Shown here piece after piece: positions 16,218 through 23,418 of a stretch of DNA of 62,954 bases. Location of the stretch: assembly GCA_020060215.1 (NCBI GenBank), contig JAGVAP010000046.1:1-62954 (forward strand), given 5' to 3'. The DNA is from Deltaproteobacteria bacterium. Its GTDB lineage: Bacteria; Desulfobacterota; DSM-4660; Desulfatiglandales; HGW-15. The notes beneath the pieces are model-generated. The model was given only the letters and a program-made list of their open reading frames with translations, did no database searches and had not been told where the DNA came from. Made by a program: the position numbers and the translations under genes. Each line of letters begins with the position of its first letter. Positions within the stretch are counted from its first letter, which is position 1.

Positions 16218-17111
16218 ATGGTATCAGGTCTGAATCGAATTGTTGAAGATAGAAACTCGGGGATCATTTTGCATATAATCGGGATATTCTGTTTTGCCTT
16301 CTTGTCCTTTGCATTGCCGGCGGCCGCGCAGGAGAAGCTGCTGGTCTTTGCAGGGGCCGCGAGCCAGCCGCCCACCGAGGAGGCAGCCGCGCTTTACGAA
16401 AAAAAGACCGGTACCAAGGTCGAACTGGTATTCGGCGGGTCAGGTTACGTTCTATCTCAAATGAAGCTTGCCAAACAGGGGGATATTTATTTCCCCGGTT
16501 CGTCCGATTTTATGGAAATCGCCAAACGTGACGGCGATGTTTTTCCGGACACAGAAAAAGTCATTGTTTATTTAGTCCCGGCCATCAATGTGCAGAAGGG
16601 CAACCCTCACAATATTCGCACCCTCAAGGATTTGACCAAGCCCGGACTCAAGGTGGCCGTCGCCAATCCCGAGGGGGTCTGCGTTGGGCTCTATGCTGTT
16701 GAGATTATTGAAAGGGAGTTGAGCAGCAGTGAGAAAAAGGCGTTTATGCAAAATTTGATCAATTACACTTCCAGTTGCGAGAAGACCGCAACGGCTATTT
16801 CGCTCAAGCAGGTCGACGCCGTGATAGGATGGAGTGTTTTCGAGCATTGGGACCCCGACCGCATCGAAACCATACCGTTGGACCCGGCTAAAATCCCGCG
16901 TGTGGGCTATATTCCCATTGCGATTTCCAAATTCACCAAAAACTGCGAAGCAGCCCAGCGCTTCATCGATTTTTTGCAGTCCCCGGAAGGTAGGGCGATA
17001 TTCGTCAAATATCATTATTTCGCAACTCCCCAAGAGGCGTTTGCCTATATGGGTGTCGAAAAGCCCGTGGGCGGCGAGTATATCGTGCCTGCCGAATGGG
17101 TGAAAAAATAG
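16218..17111 (+). CDS. modA: Molybdate/tungstate ABC transporter substrate-binding protein
   Basis: ATG 16218 follows AAAGGAG by 10 bp; the frame is open a little further upstream but that part overlaps the regulator. Residues 15-40 form a signal peptide ending in LPAAAQ. The mature protein shows the ModA pattern LLVFAGAASQPPTEEAA, VELVFGGSGYVLSQMKLA, GDIYFPGSSDFME and QVDAVIGWSVFE, the last being the second oxyanion-binding segment. Length (about 297) is slightly above a typical ModA. It is followed 13 bp later by modB. Confidence 0.87.
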   Translation: MVSGLNRIVEDRNSGIILHIIGIFCFAFLSFALPAAAQEKLLVFAGAASQPPTEEAAALYEKKTGTKVELVFGGSGYVLSQMKLAKQGDIYFPGSSDFMEIAKRDGDVFPDTEKVIVYLVPAINVQKGNPHNIRTLKDLTKPGLKVAVANPEGVCVGLYAVEIIERELSSSEKKAFMQNLINYTSSCEKTATAISLKQVDAVIGWSVFEHWDPDRIETIPLDPAKIPRVGYIPIAISKFTKNCEAAQRFIDFLQSPEGRAIFVKYHYFATPQEAFAYMGVEKPVGGEYIVPAEWVKK

Positions 17112-17124
17112 ATCGGAACGGGTC

Positions 17125-17907
17125 ATGGGTTTTCGCCGCTTTACCATCTGCGCGGCTCTTGCCGTTTTCTCCTTTTATGCGTTGCTGATCCTTTCGCTGG
17201 GGTATTTTTTCGAGCCCGATCAGGTCACTCGGCTCTGGGCGAGCGAGAGGACGCTCTTCACCATCAAGCTGAGCGTTGCGGCGGCCACTCTGGCCGCCGC
17301 CATCGCGTTGTCTTTAGCGGTGCCGGCCGCTTATGCGTTGTCTCGATTCGAGTTCCGGGGACGCCTTGCGGCCGACACCATCCTGGAGTTTCCCATCATC
17401 GTTTCACCAGCCGCCCTGGGCGCCATCCTCCTTATTTTCTTTAACAACCCCTTGGGAGAGTGGATTCAGGAGCACGTCATAACGTTCGTGTTCGTTTTCG
17501 CCGGTATCGTGCTGGCGCAGTTCGTCACTGTGCTGGGGATCGCCACCCGGTTCGTCAAGACCGCTTTGGATGAAATCCCGAGCGAGTACGAGCGGGTGGC
17601 CCGATCATTGGGAGCGGGACCGTTCAGGGCTTTTGCCACCACGACCCTGCCATTGGCCAAACGAGGATTGTTCACGGCCTTCGTGCTCTCCTGGGCCAAA
17701 GCCATGGGCGAGTTCGGCGCCACCATCACCGTGGCCGGCACCATGGCCCTGCGCACAGAGACCCTGCCCGTCGCGATCTATATGCGGCTTTCCGCCGCCG
17801 ACATCGAGGGGACAGTGGCGCTCATCGTCTTGTTGCTGGTCATCGGGCTGGGTTCACTTTTTCTGGTGCGTTGGATTTCGAGGAAACGCGTTCATGTTGA
17901 AGCTTGA
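17125..17907 (+). CDS. modB: Molybdate/tungstate ABC transporter permease
   Basis: 260 residues with about six helices. The ModB/CysW-type signature ARSLGAGPFRAFATTTLPLAKRG forms the EAA coupling loop, followed by WAKAMGEFGATITVAGTM, a highly typical ModB segment. The end overlaps the start of modC by 14 bp. Confidence 0.88.
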   Translation: MGFRRFTICAALAVFSFYALLILSLGYFFEPDQVTRLWASERTLFTIKLSVAAATLAAAIALSLAVPAAYALSRFEFRGRLAADTILEFPIIVSPAALGAILLIFFNNPLGEWIQEHVITFVFVFAGIVLAQFVTVLGIATRFVKTALDEIPSEYERVARSLGAGPFRAFATTTLPLAKRGLFTAFVLSWAKAMGEFGATITVAGTMALRTETLPVAIYMRLSAADIEGTVALIVLLLVIGLGSLFLVRWISRKRVHVEA

Positions 17908-19009
17908 TCAAATTTCGGCCCAGGCCGGTTCGTTTACATTGAAGCCCTTGGATATGGAGATAGCGCCCGGCGGGTGCCACGCCTTGCTGGGACCATCGGG
18001 TGCGGGCAAGAGCACCGTGCTGGAATTGATCGTGGGTTTCCGCGAACTGAAATCCGGCCAAATTCTTATGAACGGCAAGGACCTGATCCATGTTCCGGTG
18101 GAACGTCGCGGCATCGGTTACCTCCCGCAGCAACTGGCCCTTTTCCCTCATCTGAGCGTCAAGGAAAACATTTTGTACGGCATACGCTGTAGGCGCAATC
18201 CGAGCCCGACCGACTTGGCTGCGGTTGCTTCCCTCACGGATGCGATGGGCTTAACGCAGATCACAGAACGCAAACCGACGCATCTGAGCGGGGGTGAGCG
18301 TCAGCGCGTGGCGCTGGCCAGAGCCCTGGCTCCGGCTCCTGAGTTGCTGATTTTGGATGAACCCTTTTCAGCATTAAACGAGGCATTGCGTCGTGAACTC
18401 TGGCGACTCCTGAAAGATCTGCAGAAGGAATACGGCGTCGCTATGCTCATGGTCACCCATGATCTGGAAGAAGCGTACTTTTTCGGAGAACAGGTCCACA
18501 TCCTGATAGACGGCTGCCTGCATCAGAGCGGTCCTCGCAGGATGGTTTTTGACCGTCCGGCCACCCTTGAAGTCGCGCGTTTCCTTGACATCCAGAATCT
18601 TTTTCCAGCTCAGGTCATCCGCAGAGACAACTTTGTCACCGTGTTGGATTTGAATAGTCTCGGGTCGGAACTGAACATCTCGAACGGGGCGCTGAGAAGC
18701 TTGAACCTCAATAGCGGCGATCATCTCGTCGTGGGCATCCGATCCGAGTTCGTGGCACTACGCGGCATGGGCAGGACAGACTCTTCCGATAGTCTGCGAT
18801 TGAGAGGCAGTGTGGCCGAGATTTTAGACACCATCCACGGTGCCGTCATCTTATTTAGACCTGAAGGCAAGGACGCTTTGGTGAAAGTAGCCATAGGAGC
18901 ACATGAGGCGACGACGCTCGGCCAAACTGAAATCGAGATAAGCTTGCCGACGCAGCGCCTCTTTCTTATTCCTCTGAAGAATGCACACCAAAAGTCGGCC
19001 CCAGCATGA
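17894..19009 (+). CDS. modC: Molybdate/tungstate ABC transporter ATPase
   Basis: Translation from ATG 17894 gives about 371 residues: Walker A LLGPSGAGKSTVLELI, signature HLSGGERQRVALARALAP, Walker B LLILDEPFSALN and switch VTHDLEEAYFFGEQV. The C-terminal about 120 residues form a mop/TOBE-like regulatory domain (HLVVGIRSEFVAL to EIEISLPTQRLFLIPL), as expected for ModC, where oxyanion binding can inhibit transport. The frame extends further upstream inside modB but that part is not coding. Confidence 0.88.
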   Translation: MLKLDQISAQAGSFTLKPLDMEIAPGGCHALLGPSGAGKSTVLELIVGFRELKSGQILMNGKDLIHVPVERRGIGYLPQQLALFPHLSVKENILYGIRCRRNPSPTDLAAVASLTDAMGLTQITERKPTHLSGGERQRVALARALAPAPELLILDEPFSALNEALRRELWRLLKDLQKEYGVAMLMVTHDLEEAYFFGEQVHILIDGCLHQSGPRRMVFDRPATLEVARFLDIQNLFPAQVIRRDNFVTVLDLNSLGSELNISNGALRSLNLNSGDHLVVGIRSEFVALRGMGRTDSSDSLRLRGSVAEILDTIHGAVILFRPEGKDALVKVAIGAHEATTLGQTEIEISLPTQRLFLIPLKNAHQKSAPA

Positions 19010-19076
19010 GGTTCTTTGGGATGAGAATGATATATGAGTGGCAAGGCACGGTGAGACGCCCAAAGGGAGGTTGGAC

Positions 19077-19403
19077 TTGATCGCTAGATCCATATTGCTC
19101 TTTATCGTTGCCGGGCTCTGTGAAATCGGCGGGGGATATCTCGTCTGGCTCTGGCTGAGAAACGAAAAAAGCCTCCTCCTGGGGCTCGTGGGAGGGGTGG
19201 TGCTCTTCCTTTACGGTGTCATACCGACGCTTCAGCCTGCCCACTTTGGCAGGGTCTATGCGGCTTATGGGGGGGTCTTTGTAGTGCTCTCCATCGCATG
19301 GGGGTGGCTGATCGATAAACGGATGCCGGACCGATTCGATCTCATAGGCGGTTTGACATGTGTCATCGGGGTTATCGTTATCATGTATTGGCCCCGGCCG
19401 TGA
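19077..19403 (+). CDS. YnfA/UPF0060-family small membrane protein
   Basis: Four hydrophobic helices in about 108 residues and the conserved YnfA features [34 protein letters not shown] and GVIVIMYW identify the family, which is related to small multidrug-resistance transporters. A TTG at 19077, 6 bp after AAAGGGAGG, gives the family's normal length; an ATG at 19038 would add 13 atypical residues. It lies 67 bp after modC and may be its last operon member. Confidence 0.82.
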   Translation: MIARSILLFIVAGLCEIGGGYLVWLWLRNEKSLLLGLVGGVVLFLYGVIPTLQPAHFGRVYAAYGGVFVVLSIAWGWLIDKRMPDRFDLIGGLTCVIGVIVIMYWPRP

Positions 19404-19456
19404 TGAATACGGGCGAGGTTTCGCAAACGACCTCAGATTTGTGGAAACCCTTTCCG

Positions 19457-19474
19457 GTCCACCAACCGGTGGAC
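19457..19474 (-). terminator. Hairpin downstream of BFD-like gene, copy 1
   Basis: GTCCACC-AACC-GGTGGAC is a perfect 7-bp stem with a 4-base loop, 13 bp past the stop of the small iron-sulfur gene. The second gene copy (39.8 kb) has the same loop and a stem in which an A-T pair is changed to G-C, so the pairing is conserved. No T-run follows. Confidence 0.45.
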
Positions 19475-19644
19475 ATCGGGCAGGCATCACCGGCCCTTCG
19501 GGTTCTTGTTGGCGCAGTCACATCCCCCCGATCTCTTCTCCTCCATGATCTTTTCCATGATCAATGATCGACCGTGCTCTTCAACATCTCTCAGGATATC
19601 CTGAGCAGTGTACCCGAAACAGTGACAAACGAGATCGGCCATAT
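19458..19644 (-). repeat. Long direct repeat bounding the stress island, left copy
   Basis: This approximately 187-bp segment, which includes a complete small gene and its downstream hairpin, recurs in the same orientation at 39760-39946 with roughly 90 percent identity (about 16 differences counted by eye). The two copies are 20.3 kb apart and enclose the hsp20-groESL-mannose gene block. Confidence 0.8.
19487..19642 (-). CDS. BFD-like [2Fe-2S] small protein, copy 1
   Basis: A 51-residue protein starting MADLVCHCFGYTAQDILRD and ending with a cysteine pair in GGCDCANKNPKGR. The CxCFGYT..DI..D pattern followed after about 30 residues by CDC is that of bacterioferritin-associated-ferredoxin-like domains, which bind a [2Fe-2S] cluster through four cysteines in electron-transfer and copper-chaperone proteins. 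It lies 17 bp downstream of another small minus-strand gene. A paralog differing at few residues lies at 39789-39944. Partner and function are unknown. Confidence 0.8.
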   Translation of the reverse strand: MADLVCHCFGYTAQDILRDVEEHGRSLIMEKIMEEKRSGGCDCANKNPKGR

Positions 19645-19659
19645 GAAGACTCCTTCGCA

Positions 19660-19908
19660 TCAAGGAAATTGAGTTCCCAAGATCTTGTTCACATAATCCC
19701 TGAGGTTCCCAACATCCGTACCATCATACTCTTTTCCTTCCTTCAAAACGCCTATGCGTTTTAACCTTTCTAGGATAGCCTCCTTGATCTCGGCCTCGTT
19801 TCTTCTTTTTGCCAGCCGAAGCCTTGTGAGCAGATAGCCGACATCGCTTATACTTTCTATACCTCTCAGTTCCGCTTCCATTTCCCCGGTCATCGGTCTT
19901 GTCTCCAC
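19660..19908 (-). CDS. Hypothetical small protein
   Basis: 82 residues, charged and helical (ESISDVGYLLTRLRLAKRR, AEIKEAILERLKRIGVL), with no recognised domain. The listed start is a GTG; an ATG at 19893 preceded by GGAG is an alternative. It lies 6 bp after the upstream hypothetical gene and 17 bp before the BFD-like gene, forming a three-gene minus-strand unit divergent from hsp20. Confidence 0.5.
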   Translation of the reverse strand: METRPMTGEMEAELRGIESISDVGYLLTRLRLAKRRNEAEIKEAILERLKRIGVLKEGKEYDGTDVGNLRDYVNKILGTQFP

Positions 19909-19914
19909 CCAAGC

Positions 19915-20277
19915 TCACATCCTGATCTTGAGCTCGGTCTTTTCCGGATGTCTCACCAGGTGCTTGTGCCGCCCGGTGGCGGATTGCGCTAAACGATGGA
20001 TCACATGAGGGAGATCAGACTCCCTCCAATAGGAGTTGAGCGATTCATGGGATCGCAGATTTTCGCTCATTTCATAGTAAGGGTCGGCATCCGGGAGAAG
20101 CACCAAATCCCCGTCCTTCAGTTTTACCCTAGCGTCGAGAACGGAGTTGAGCAGCCCCTCGACGGTATGTATGAACACCTTCCTCACTTCTTCAGCAGAC
20201 TCCGCTTTATTCATCTTTTCCCTGAATTGAGGCAGCACCCTCCGCTCATATGCACGAAAAGAAATCTGTTTCGTCAT
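19915..20277 (-). CDS. Hypothetical protein
   Basis: 120 residues with strong ribosome binding site GGAGGT seven bases before ATG 20277. Features include MTKQISFRAYERRVLPQFRE, a helix AESAEEVRKVFIHTVEGLL and a central strand KDGDLVLLPDADPYYEMS. There are no membrane segments or signal peptide. I do not recognise the family. It is the first gene of the unit divergent from the heat-shock cluster, so a stress-related role is possible but only inferred. Confidence 0.6.
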   Translation of the reverse strand: MTKQISFRAYERRVLPQFREKMNKAESAEEVRKVFIHTVEGLLNSVLDARVKLKDGDLVLLPDADPYYEMSENLRSHESLNSYWRESDLPHVIHRLAQSATGRHKHLVRHPEKTELKIRM

Positions 20278-20498
20278 ACGTATCACCTCCCGTGGTTATG
20301 GTTGGGTTTTCTGCGTATTCCAGTGAAGCCGGAGAAAAGCGGCAGGCAAGAGAGAAAGCAGTGTGTTTTTAAGAGTGCCGAACACATCACGATCTACATC
20401 AGGAGAGAAATTCAGGAGATCAAACTAATCACAACTGCCCTTTTGTCAATGCAGCCCCTCCTGCGGGCACTGGGTAGAATTCGGAGGGGCGGCCCTTC

Positions 20499-20526
20499 TT
20501 GACAGTTTCAGAACCGCGATTATTTT
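20499..20526 (+). promoter_or_regulatory. Promoter upstream of first hsp20
   Basis: TTGACA (20499-20504) and TATTTT (20521-20526) are 16 bp apart. The same hexamer pair and spacing occurs upstream of the convergent hsp20 at 23.1 kb. Transcription would start near 20533. Confidence 0.5.
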
Positions 20527-20595
20527 GGTTTCTAAAAAAACCAGCCATCATTCGATGGCCTCGCTAAAGAGCTCTGAAAATGGCGGATCAAAATC

Positions 20596-20636
20596 GCAAA
20601 CACTGGATTTTAGGATGCTGTTTGCGGGGCTTTTTT
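20596..20636 (+). terminator. Terminator-like hairpin in the hsp20 leader (attenuator or small-RNA end)
   Basis: GCAAACA (20596-20602) pairs with TGTTTGC (20619-20625), followed by GGGGC and six T residues. It lies between the candidate promoter and the hsp20 ribosome binding site, so it could end a short transcript of about 100 nt or attenuate hsp20. Confidence 0.5.
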
Positions 20637-20679
20637 GCTGTTGGGGCCGTAATGACGGCAAGAAAGGAGGAATGCAGCC

Positions 20680-21144
20680 ATGTTATGGACAAAAACGACC
20701 GGCTGGCCCGAGTGGGACTTGACGAATCCATTCGATGAACTGGACCGGATCCGCAAAGAGATGGATCGGCTTACCGAAGGCTTTGCCAAGGGGTTTTTCG
20801 CTGCGCCTGCGGCCGGTGTGTTCCCCCTGGTGAATGTGACCGAGGGCAGGGACAACTTCTACGTCCGCGCCGAACTTCCCGGTATCAAGGCCGATGAACT
20901 GGACATTTCCGTGACGGCCGATACGCTTTCCATCTCCGGGGAAAGAAGGATACCTGTCGAAGACCAGAAGGTCCGCTATCACCGAAGGGAAAGAGAAGGG
21001 GGAAAGTTCAGCCGGAGCATCAGCCTGCCGGTGCCGGTGGATGCGGCAAAGGTTGAGGCGCGCTGTGCCGACGGGATTCTGACGGTAGTTTTACCCAAGG
21101 TGGAAGAAGCAAGGCCAAAGCAGATCCCTGTGAAGGTATCCTGA
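20680..21144 (+). CDS. Hsp20/alpha-crystallin small heat shock protein
   Basis: 154 residues, with an AAAGGAGG ribosome binding site 8 bases before the ATG. An N-terminal helix region (about 1-45, NPFDELDRIRKEMDRLTEGF) precedes the alpha-crystallin domain (about 46-145), which shows NVTEGRDNFYVRAELPGIKADELDISV and ends ADGILTVVLPKVEEARPKQIPV; the LTVVLPK segment precedes the IPV tail that mediates oligomerisation. ATP-independent holdase. First of three hsp20 genes in a row. Confidence 0.93.
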   Translation: MLWTKTTGWPEWDLTNPFDELDRIRKEMDRLTEGFAKGFFAAPAAGVFPLVNVTEGRDNFYVRAELPGIKADELDISVTADTLSISGERRIPVEDQKVRYHRREREGGKFSRSISLPVPVDAAKVEARCADGILTVVLPKVEEARPKQIPVKVS

Positions 21145-21187
21145 TATTTCAGGATTCCATCCATGGCGAGAAAGGAGGGGATTCCTC

Positions 21188-21598
21188 ATGGCGGATGCAC
21201 AAAGCATGGCCCTTCAGGCAAGGGCAAAAACCCAAGTGACAAAGCCTGCCGAGCCTACGAAGCCGGGCCCGGTTTTTACGCCGGCGGTGGACATCTTTGA
21301 GACAGATGAAGAGATTACGCTGCTGGCCGATATGCCGGGCGCAAAAACGGACGGTATGAACATCGATCTCCGTGAGAACACTTTAACGCTGGATGCGGAT
21401 GTCGGGTCTCCGGAAGGTCCCGACGAGGCCGATGTTCTTAGAGAGTACCGCACAGGCAAATATTTCCGGCAGTTTACCCTGTCGCAGGTGATTGACCAGG
21501 GAAAGATACGGGCAGAGTTGAAGGAGGGGGTTCTGCGCTTGAGCCTTCCCAAGGTCGAAGCCGCAAAGCCGCGTAAGATCAACGTCAGAAGTTCATAA
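21188..21598 (+). CDS. Hsp20 small heat shock protein
   Basis: 136 residues with the alpha-crystallin domain at about 28-130: VDIFETDEEITLLADMPG, NTLTLDADV, YRTGKYFRQFTLSQ and EGVLRLSLPKVEAAKPRKINV. The short alanine- and proline-rich N-terminus (about 25 residues) differs from its neighbour, so the pair may form mixed oligomers as in other paired IbpA/IbpB-like systems. It starts 43 bp after the first hsp20, with AAAGGAGGGG upstream. Confidence 0.92.
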   Translation: MADAQSMALQARAKTQVTKPAEPTKPGPVFTPAVDIFETDEEITLLADMPGAKTDGMNIDLRENTLTLDADVGSPEGPDEADVLREYRTGKYFRQFTLSQVIDQGKIRAELKEGVLRLSLPKVEAAKPRKINVRSS

Positions 21599-21644
21599 CG
21601 GAGAGGGCCTGTACGGAGTCTCATGGAGCATGGACGACGAATGA

Positions 21645-21712
21645 AAACATCGGGGCGGCCTGGGGATGAGAAATCAATACGGTCCTCTTATCAGGAAGCC
21701 GCCCTGATGTTT
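21645..21712 (+). terminator. Long inverted repeat between the second and third hsp20 genes
   Basis: AAACATCGGGGCGGC (21645-21659) pairs with GCCGCCCTGATGTTT (21698-21712) over 15 positions with one G-T wobble. The loop is about 38 bases, longer than a classical terminator. It may uncouple the third gene from the first two. Confidence 0.5.
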
Positions 21713-21762
21713 CTCTCCACAATAAGCGAAACATCTACTTGGATGCGAAGGAGGGTGGCCTT

Positions 21763-22500
21763 ATGACTGTCTCTGAAAGAGCGAAAGAGAAGCTTGATGA
21801 AGCAAGCAAGGAGATAAAAGAGGCTATCGACAGTCTCAAGAAGGAAGTCGCGGATCTTGCCAATAAGGTCAAGGAGAAGTTCAGTGGAACGGGAGAAGAT
21901 ATGCGTCAATCTGCTGAAGGGCTTACTCGGGAGGTAAGGACACTGTCTGAAAAGGTGAAGGATCTGATCCCCAAGAGACGGAAAAGGAGTCGGTTGCCTA
22001 TCCGTGGGGACAGGACTCTCGAATATCAGCCCGATGCCTGGGAGGAGCCCTTCCTTGAGCTTCGAAAGGCTACCGATCGCCTCTTCGATGAGTTCTTCCG
22101 AAGTTTCAAGGGGCCCCTGACAGAGTGGAGGCCTTCGTGGCACCTGCGACTGGCCCCTTTCGGCTCAGACTGGCCGCTCGTGGACATGGACGAAAACGAT
22201 GAGGAGATCAGGATCACGGCGGAGCTCCCCGGGGTGGATAAGGAAAACATAGAAGTGTCCGTGACCGACGATAGAGTCACCATCCGCGGAGAAAAGAAAG
22301 GGCAACAGGAGAAAAGGGAAAGAGGCCATTACAGAATGGAGCGCTCCTATGGATCATTTCAAAGGAGTTTTGAGCTTCCATGCGAGGTGGAACCTGACAG
22401 GGCGGATGCCTCTTTCAAGGGCGGCGTCCTGACCCTGACGTTGCCCAAGTCGGCCGCGGCCCGGGAGCGCATTAAGAAGATCCCTGTGCGGAGCGGTTGA
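21763..22500 (+). CDS. Hsp20 small heat shock protein with N-terminal coiled-coil extension
   Basis: From ATG 21763 (ribosome binding site GAAGGAGGG) the protein has about 245 residues, well above the usual 140-180. Residues 1-75 are a heptad-rich, highly charged helix (AKEKLDEASKEIKEAIDSLK, then EVRTLSEKVKDLI) like LEA-type or apolipoprotein-like coils. The alpha-crystallin domain occupies about 140-240 with LVDMDENDEEIRITAELPGV, DRVTIRGEKK, GSFQRSFELPCEV and GGVLTLTLPKS, ending KKIPV. The extension could mediate membrane or substrate contacts; that is an inference. Confidence 0.88.
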   Translation: MTVSERAKEKLDEASKEIKEAIDSLKKEVADLANKVKEKFSGTGEDMRQSAEGLTREVRTLSEKVKDLIPKRRKRSRLPIRGDRTLEYQPDAWEEPFLELRKATDRLFDEFFRSFKGPLTEWRPSWHLRLAPFGSDWPLVDMDENDEEIRITAELPGVDKENIEVSVTDDRVTIRGEKKGQQEKRERGHYRMERSYGSFQRSFELPCEVEPDRADASFKGGVLTLTLPKSAAARERIKKIPVRSG

Positions 22501-22602
22501 AAGAGACCGGGAATCGTAATGACGTTGTAAGGTCTTTCCCGTGTGGCCTTCTGAACCGCTGTGGGGGTCGATTTATTCTTGGATCGCGGAAGGCCCACGG
22601 AA

Positions 22603-22643
22603 CCCCGATCCGCCGAAGGTATCCTTTAGCGGATCGGGGGTTT
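22603..22643. terminator. Bidirectional terminator between convergent hsp20 genes
   Basis: CCCCGATCCGC (22603-22613) and GCGGATCGGGG (22629-22639) form a perfect 11-bp stem with a 15-base loop, followed on the plus strand by GTTTAG. It lies between the plus-strand hsp20 ending at 22500 and the minus-strand hsp20 ending at 22658. Confidence 0.7.
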
Positions 22644-22657
22644 AGTCGGCTTCCGAT

Positions 22658-23107
22658 TCAGTGGGTCTTGATCTCGATCCTCTTCTTTGAGGATGCCTCG
22701 GTCTTGGGCATGGTAATGGTGAGAATTCCGTTCTTGAACGAGGCATCCACCTTTTCGTGGTTCACCTCGCTCGGGAGGCGGAAGGTCCGTTGAAAACTGC
22801 CCGAGCAAATTTCACGCCGGTAGTAGTTTTGTTCCTTGGCCTCTTTCTCCTCTTTCTTCTCGCCTTTAAGGGTGAGCAGGTCCCCTGAAACGGAGACGTC
22901 AATGTCCTTGGCTTCCAGGCCTGGCAACTCCGCTTTGACGGTAACCTGACTGTCCGTCTCTGCGATATCCACTGAAGGTTGCCATTCCTCGGATCTCGCA
23001 AAGGGCCAAAAAGCTTCGGAGAAGAATCGTCTCATCATCTCCTCCATGTCCCCACGAAACCCAGCCAACTCCCGAAATGGTCTCCAGGGCGTAAGCTCCA
23101 TAGCCAT
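22658..23107 (-). CDS. Hsp20 small heat shock protein (class A type)
   Basis: 149 residues; the N-terminus MELTPWRPFRELAGFRGDME is the common bacterial Hsp20 start. The alpha-crystallin domain (about 42-145) shows PSVDIAETDSQVTVKAELPG, LLTLKGEKKEEKE, YYRREICSGSFQRTFRLP and ASFKNGILTITMPK. Fourth hsp20 of the cluster, convergent with the others and with its own promoter. Confidence 0.93.
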   Translation of the reverse strand: MAMELTPWRPFRELAGFRGDMEEMMRRFFSEAFWPFARSEEWQPSVDIAETDSQVTVKAELPGLEAKDIDVSVSGDLLTLKGEKKEEKEAKEQNYYRREICSGSFQRTFRLPSEVNHEKVDASFKNGILTITMPKTEASSKKRIEIKTH

Positions 23108-23418
23108 GACTCTCTCCTCCTTTCATCGTTGATCAATAATGCCGGGACGAAAAATAAGCATTCCTGCAGCTATGTCAAATAGGGGATTCTACGCAAAATT
23201 GGAGGAAACCCCGACGGAGAGACTCCCTTTCTCCATTCGGTCTTCTTGCGAATTACAACGGCAAGGCCTTCAAATCGCCGGCCAGGCCGAATCTAGGCGA
23301 TGTCCTCTCGATGGGTTAATCCATCACGTGCAGTTTTTGATCGGAATCCTGACCGGGAAACCTCTTGCCTGATTTTGAAATAGCATGAAGAAAGGGACAT
23401 TCACTGTGCCGGCATAGT
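23108..23418. other. Intergenic region between hsp20 and the glgX remnant
   Basis: About 310 bp. Its left end holds the minus-strand hsp20 promoter (23151-23178). The remainder shows no open frame, hairpin or repeat of note. The right end is the breakpoint where glgX homology begins abruptly. Confidence 0.4.
23151..23178 (-). promoter_or_regulatory. Promoter of the minus-strand hsp20
   Basis: On the minus strand TTGACA (23178-23173) and TATTTT (23156-23151) are 16 bp apart, the same arrangement as upstream of the first hsp20. The predicted start near 23144 gives a leader of about 37 nt with a GGAGGAG ribosome binding site. Confidence 0.5.

Larger units (their letters stand above)
20287..20679 (+). 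other. Divergent intergenic region and structured leader upstream of the first hsp20
   Basis: About 390 bp without a coding frame. The right half contains a TTGACA promoter (20499-20526), two consecutive small hairpins (TGGTTT..AAACCA, then GCCATC-ATTC-GATGGC, within about 20527-20560) and a terminator-like hairpin with a T-run (20596-20636) before the hsp20 ribosome binding site. Confidence 0.5.

Noticed and set aside
22497..22793. Short plus-strand frame overlapping the end of the minus-strand hsp20
   Set aside because: Overlaps the terminator hairpin and a conserved gene in antisense, with no homology.
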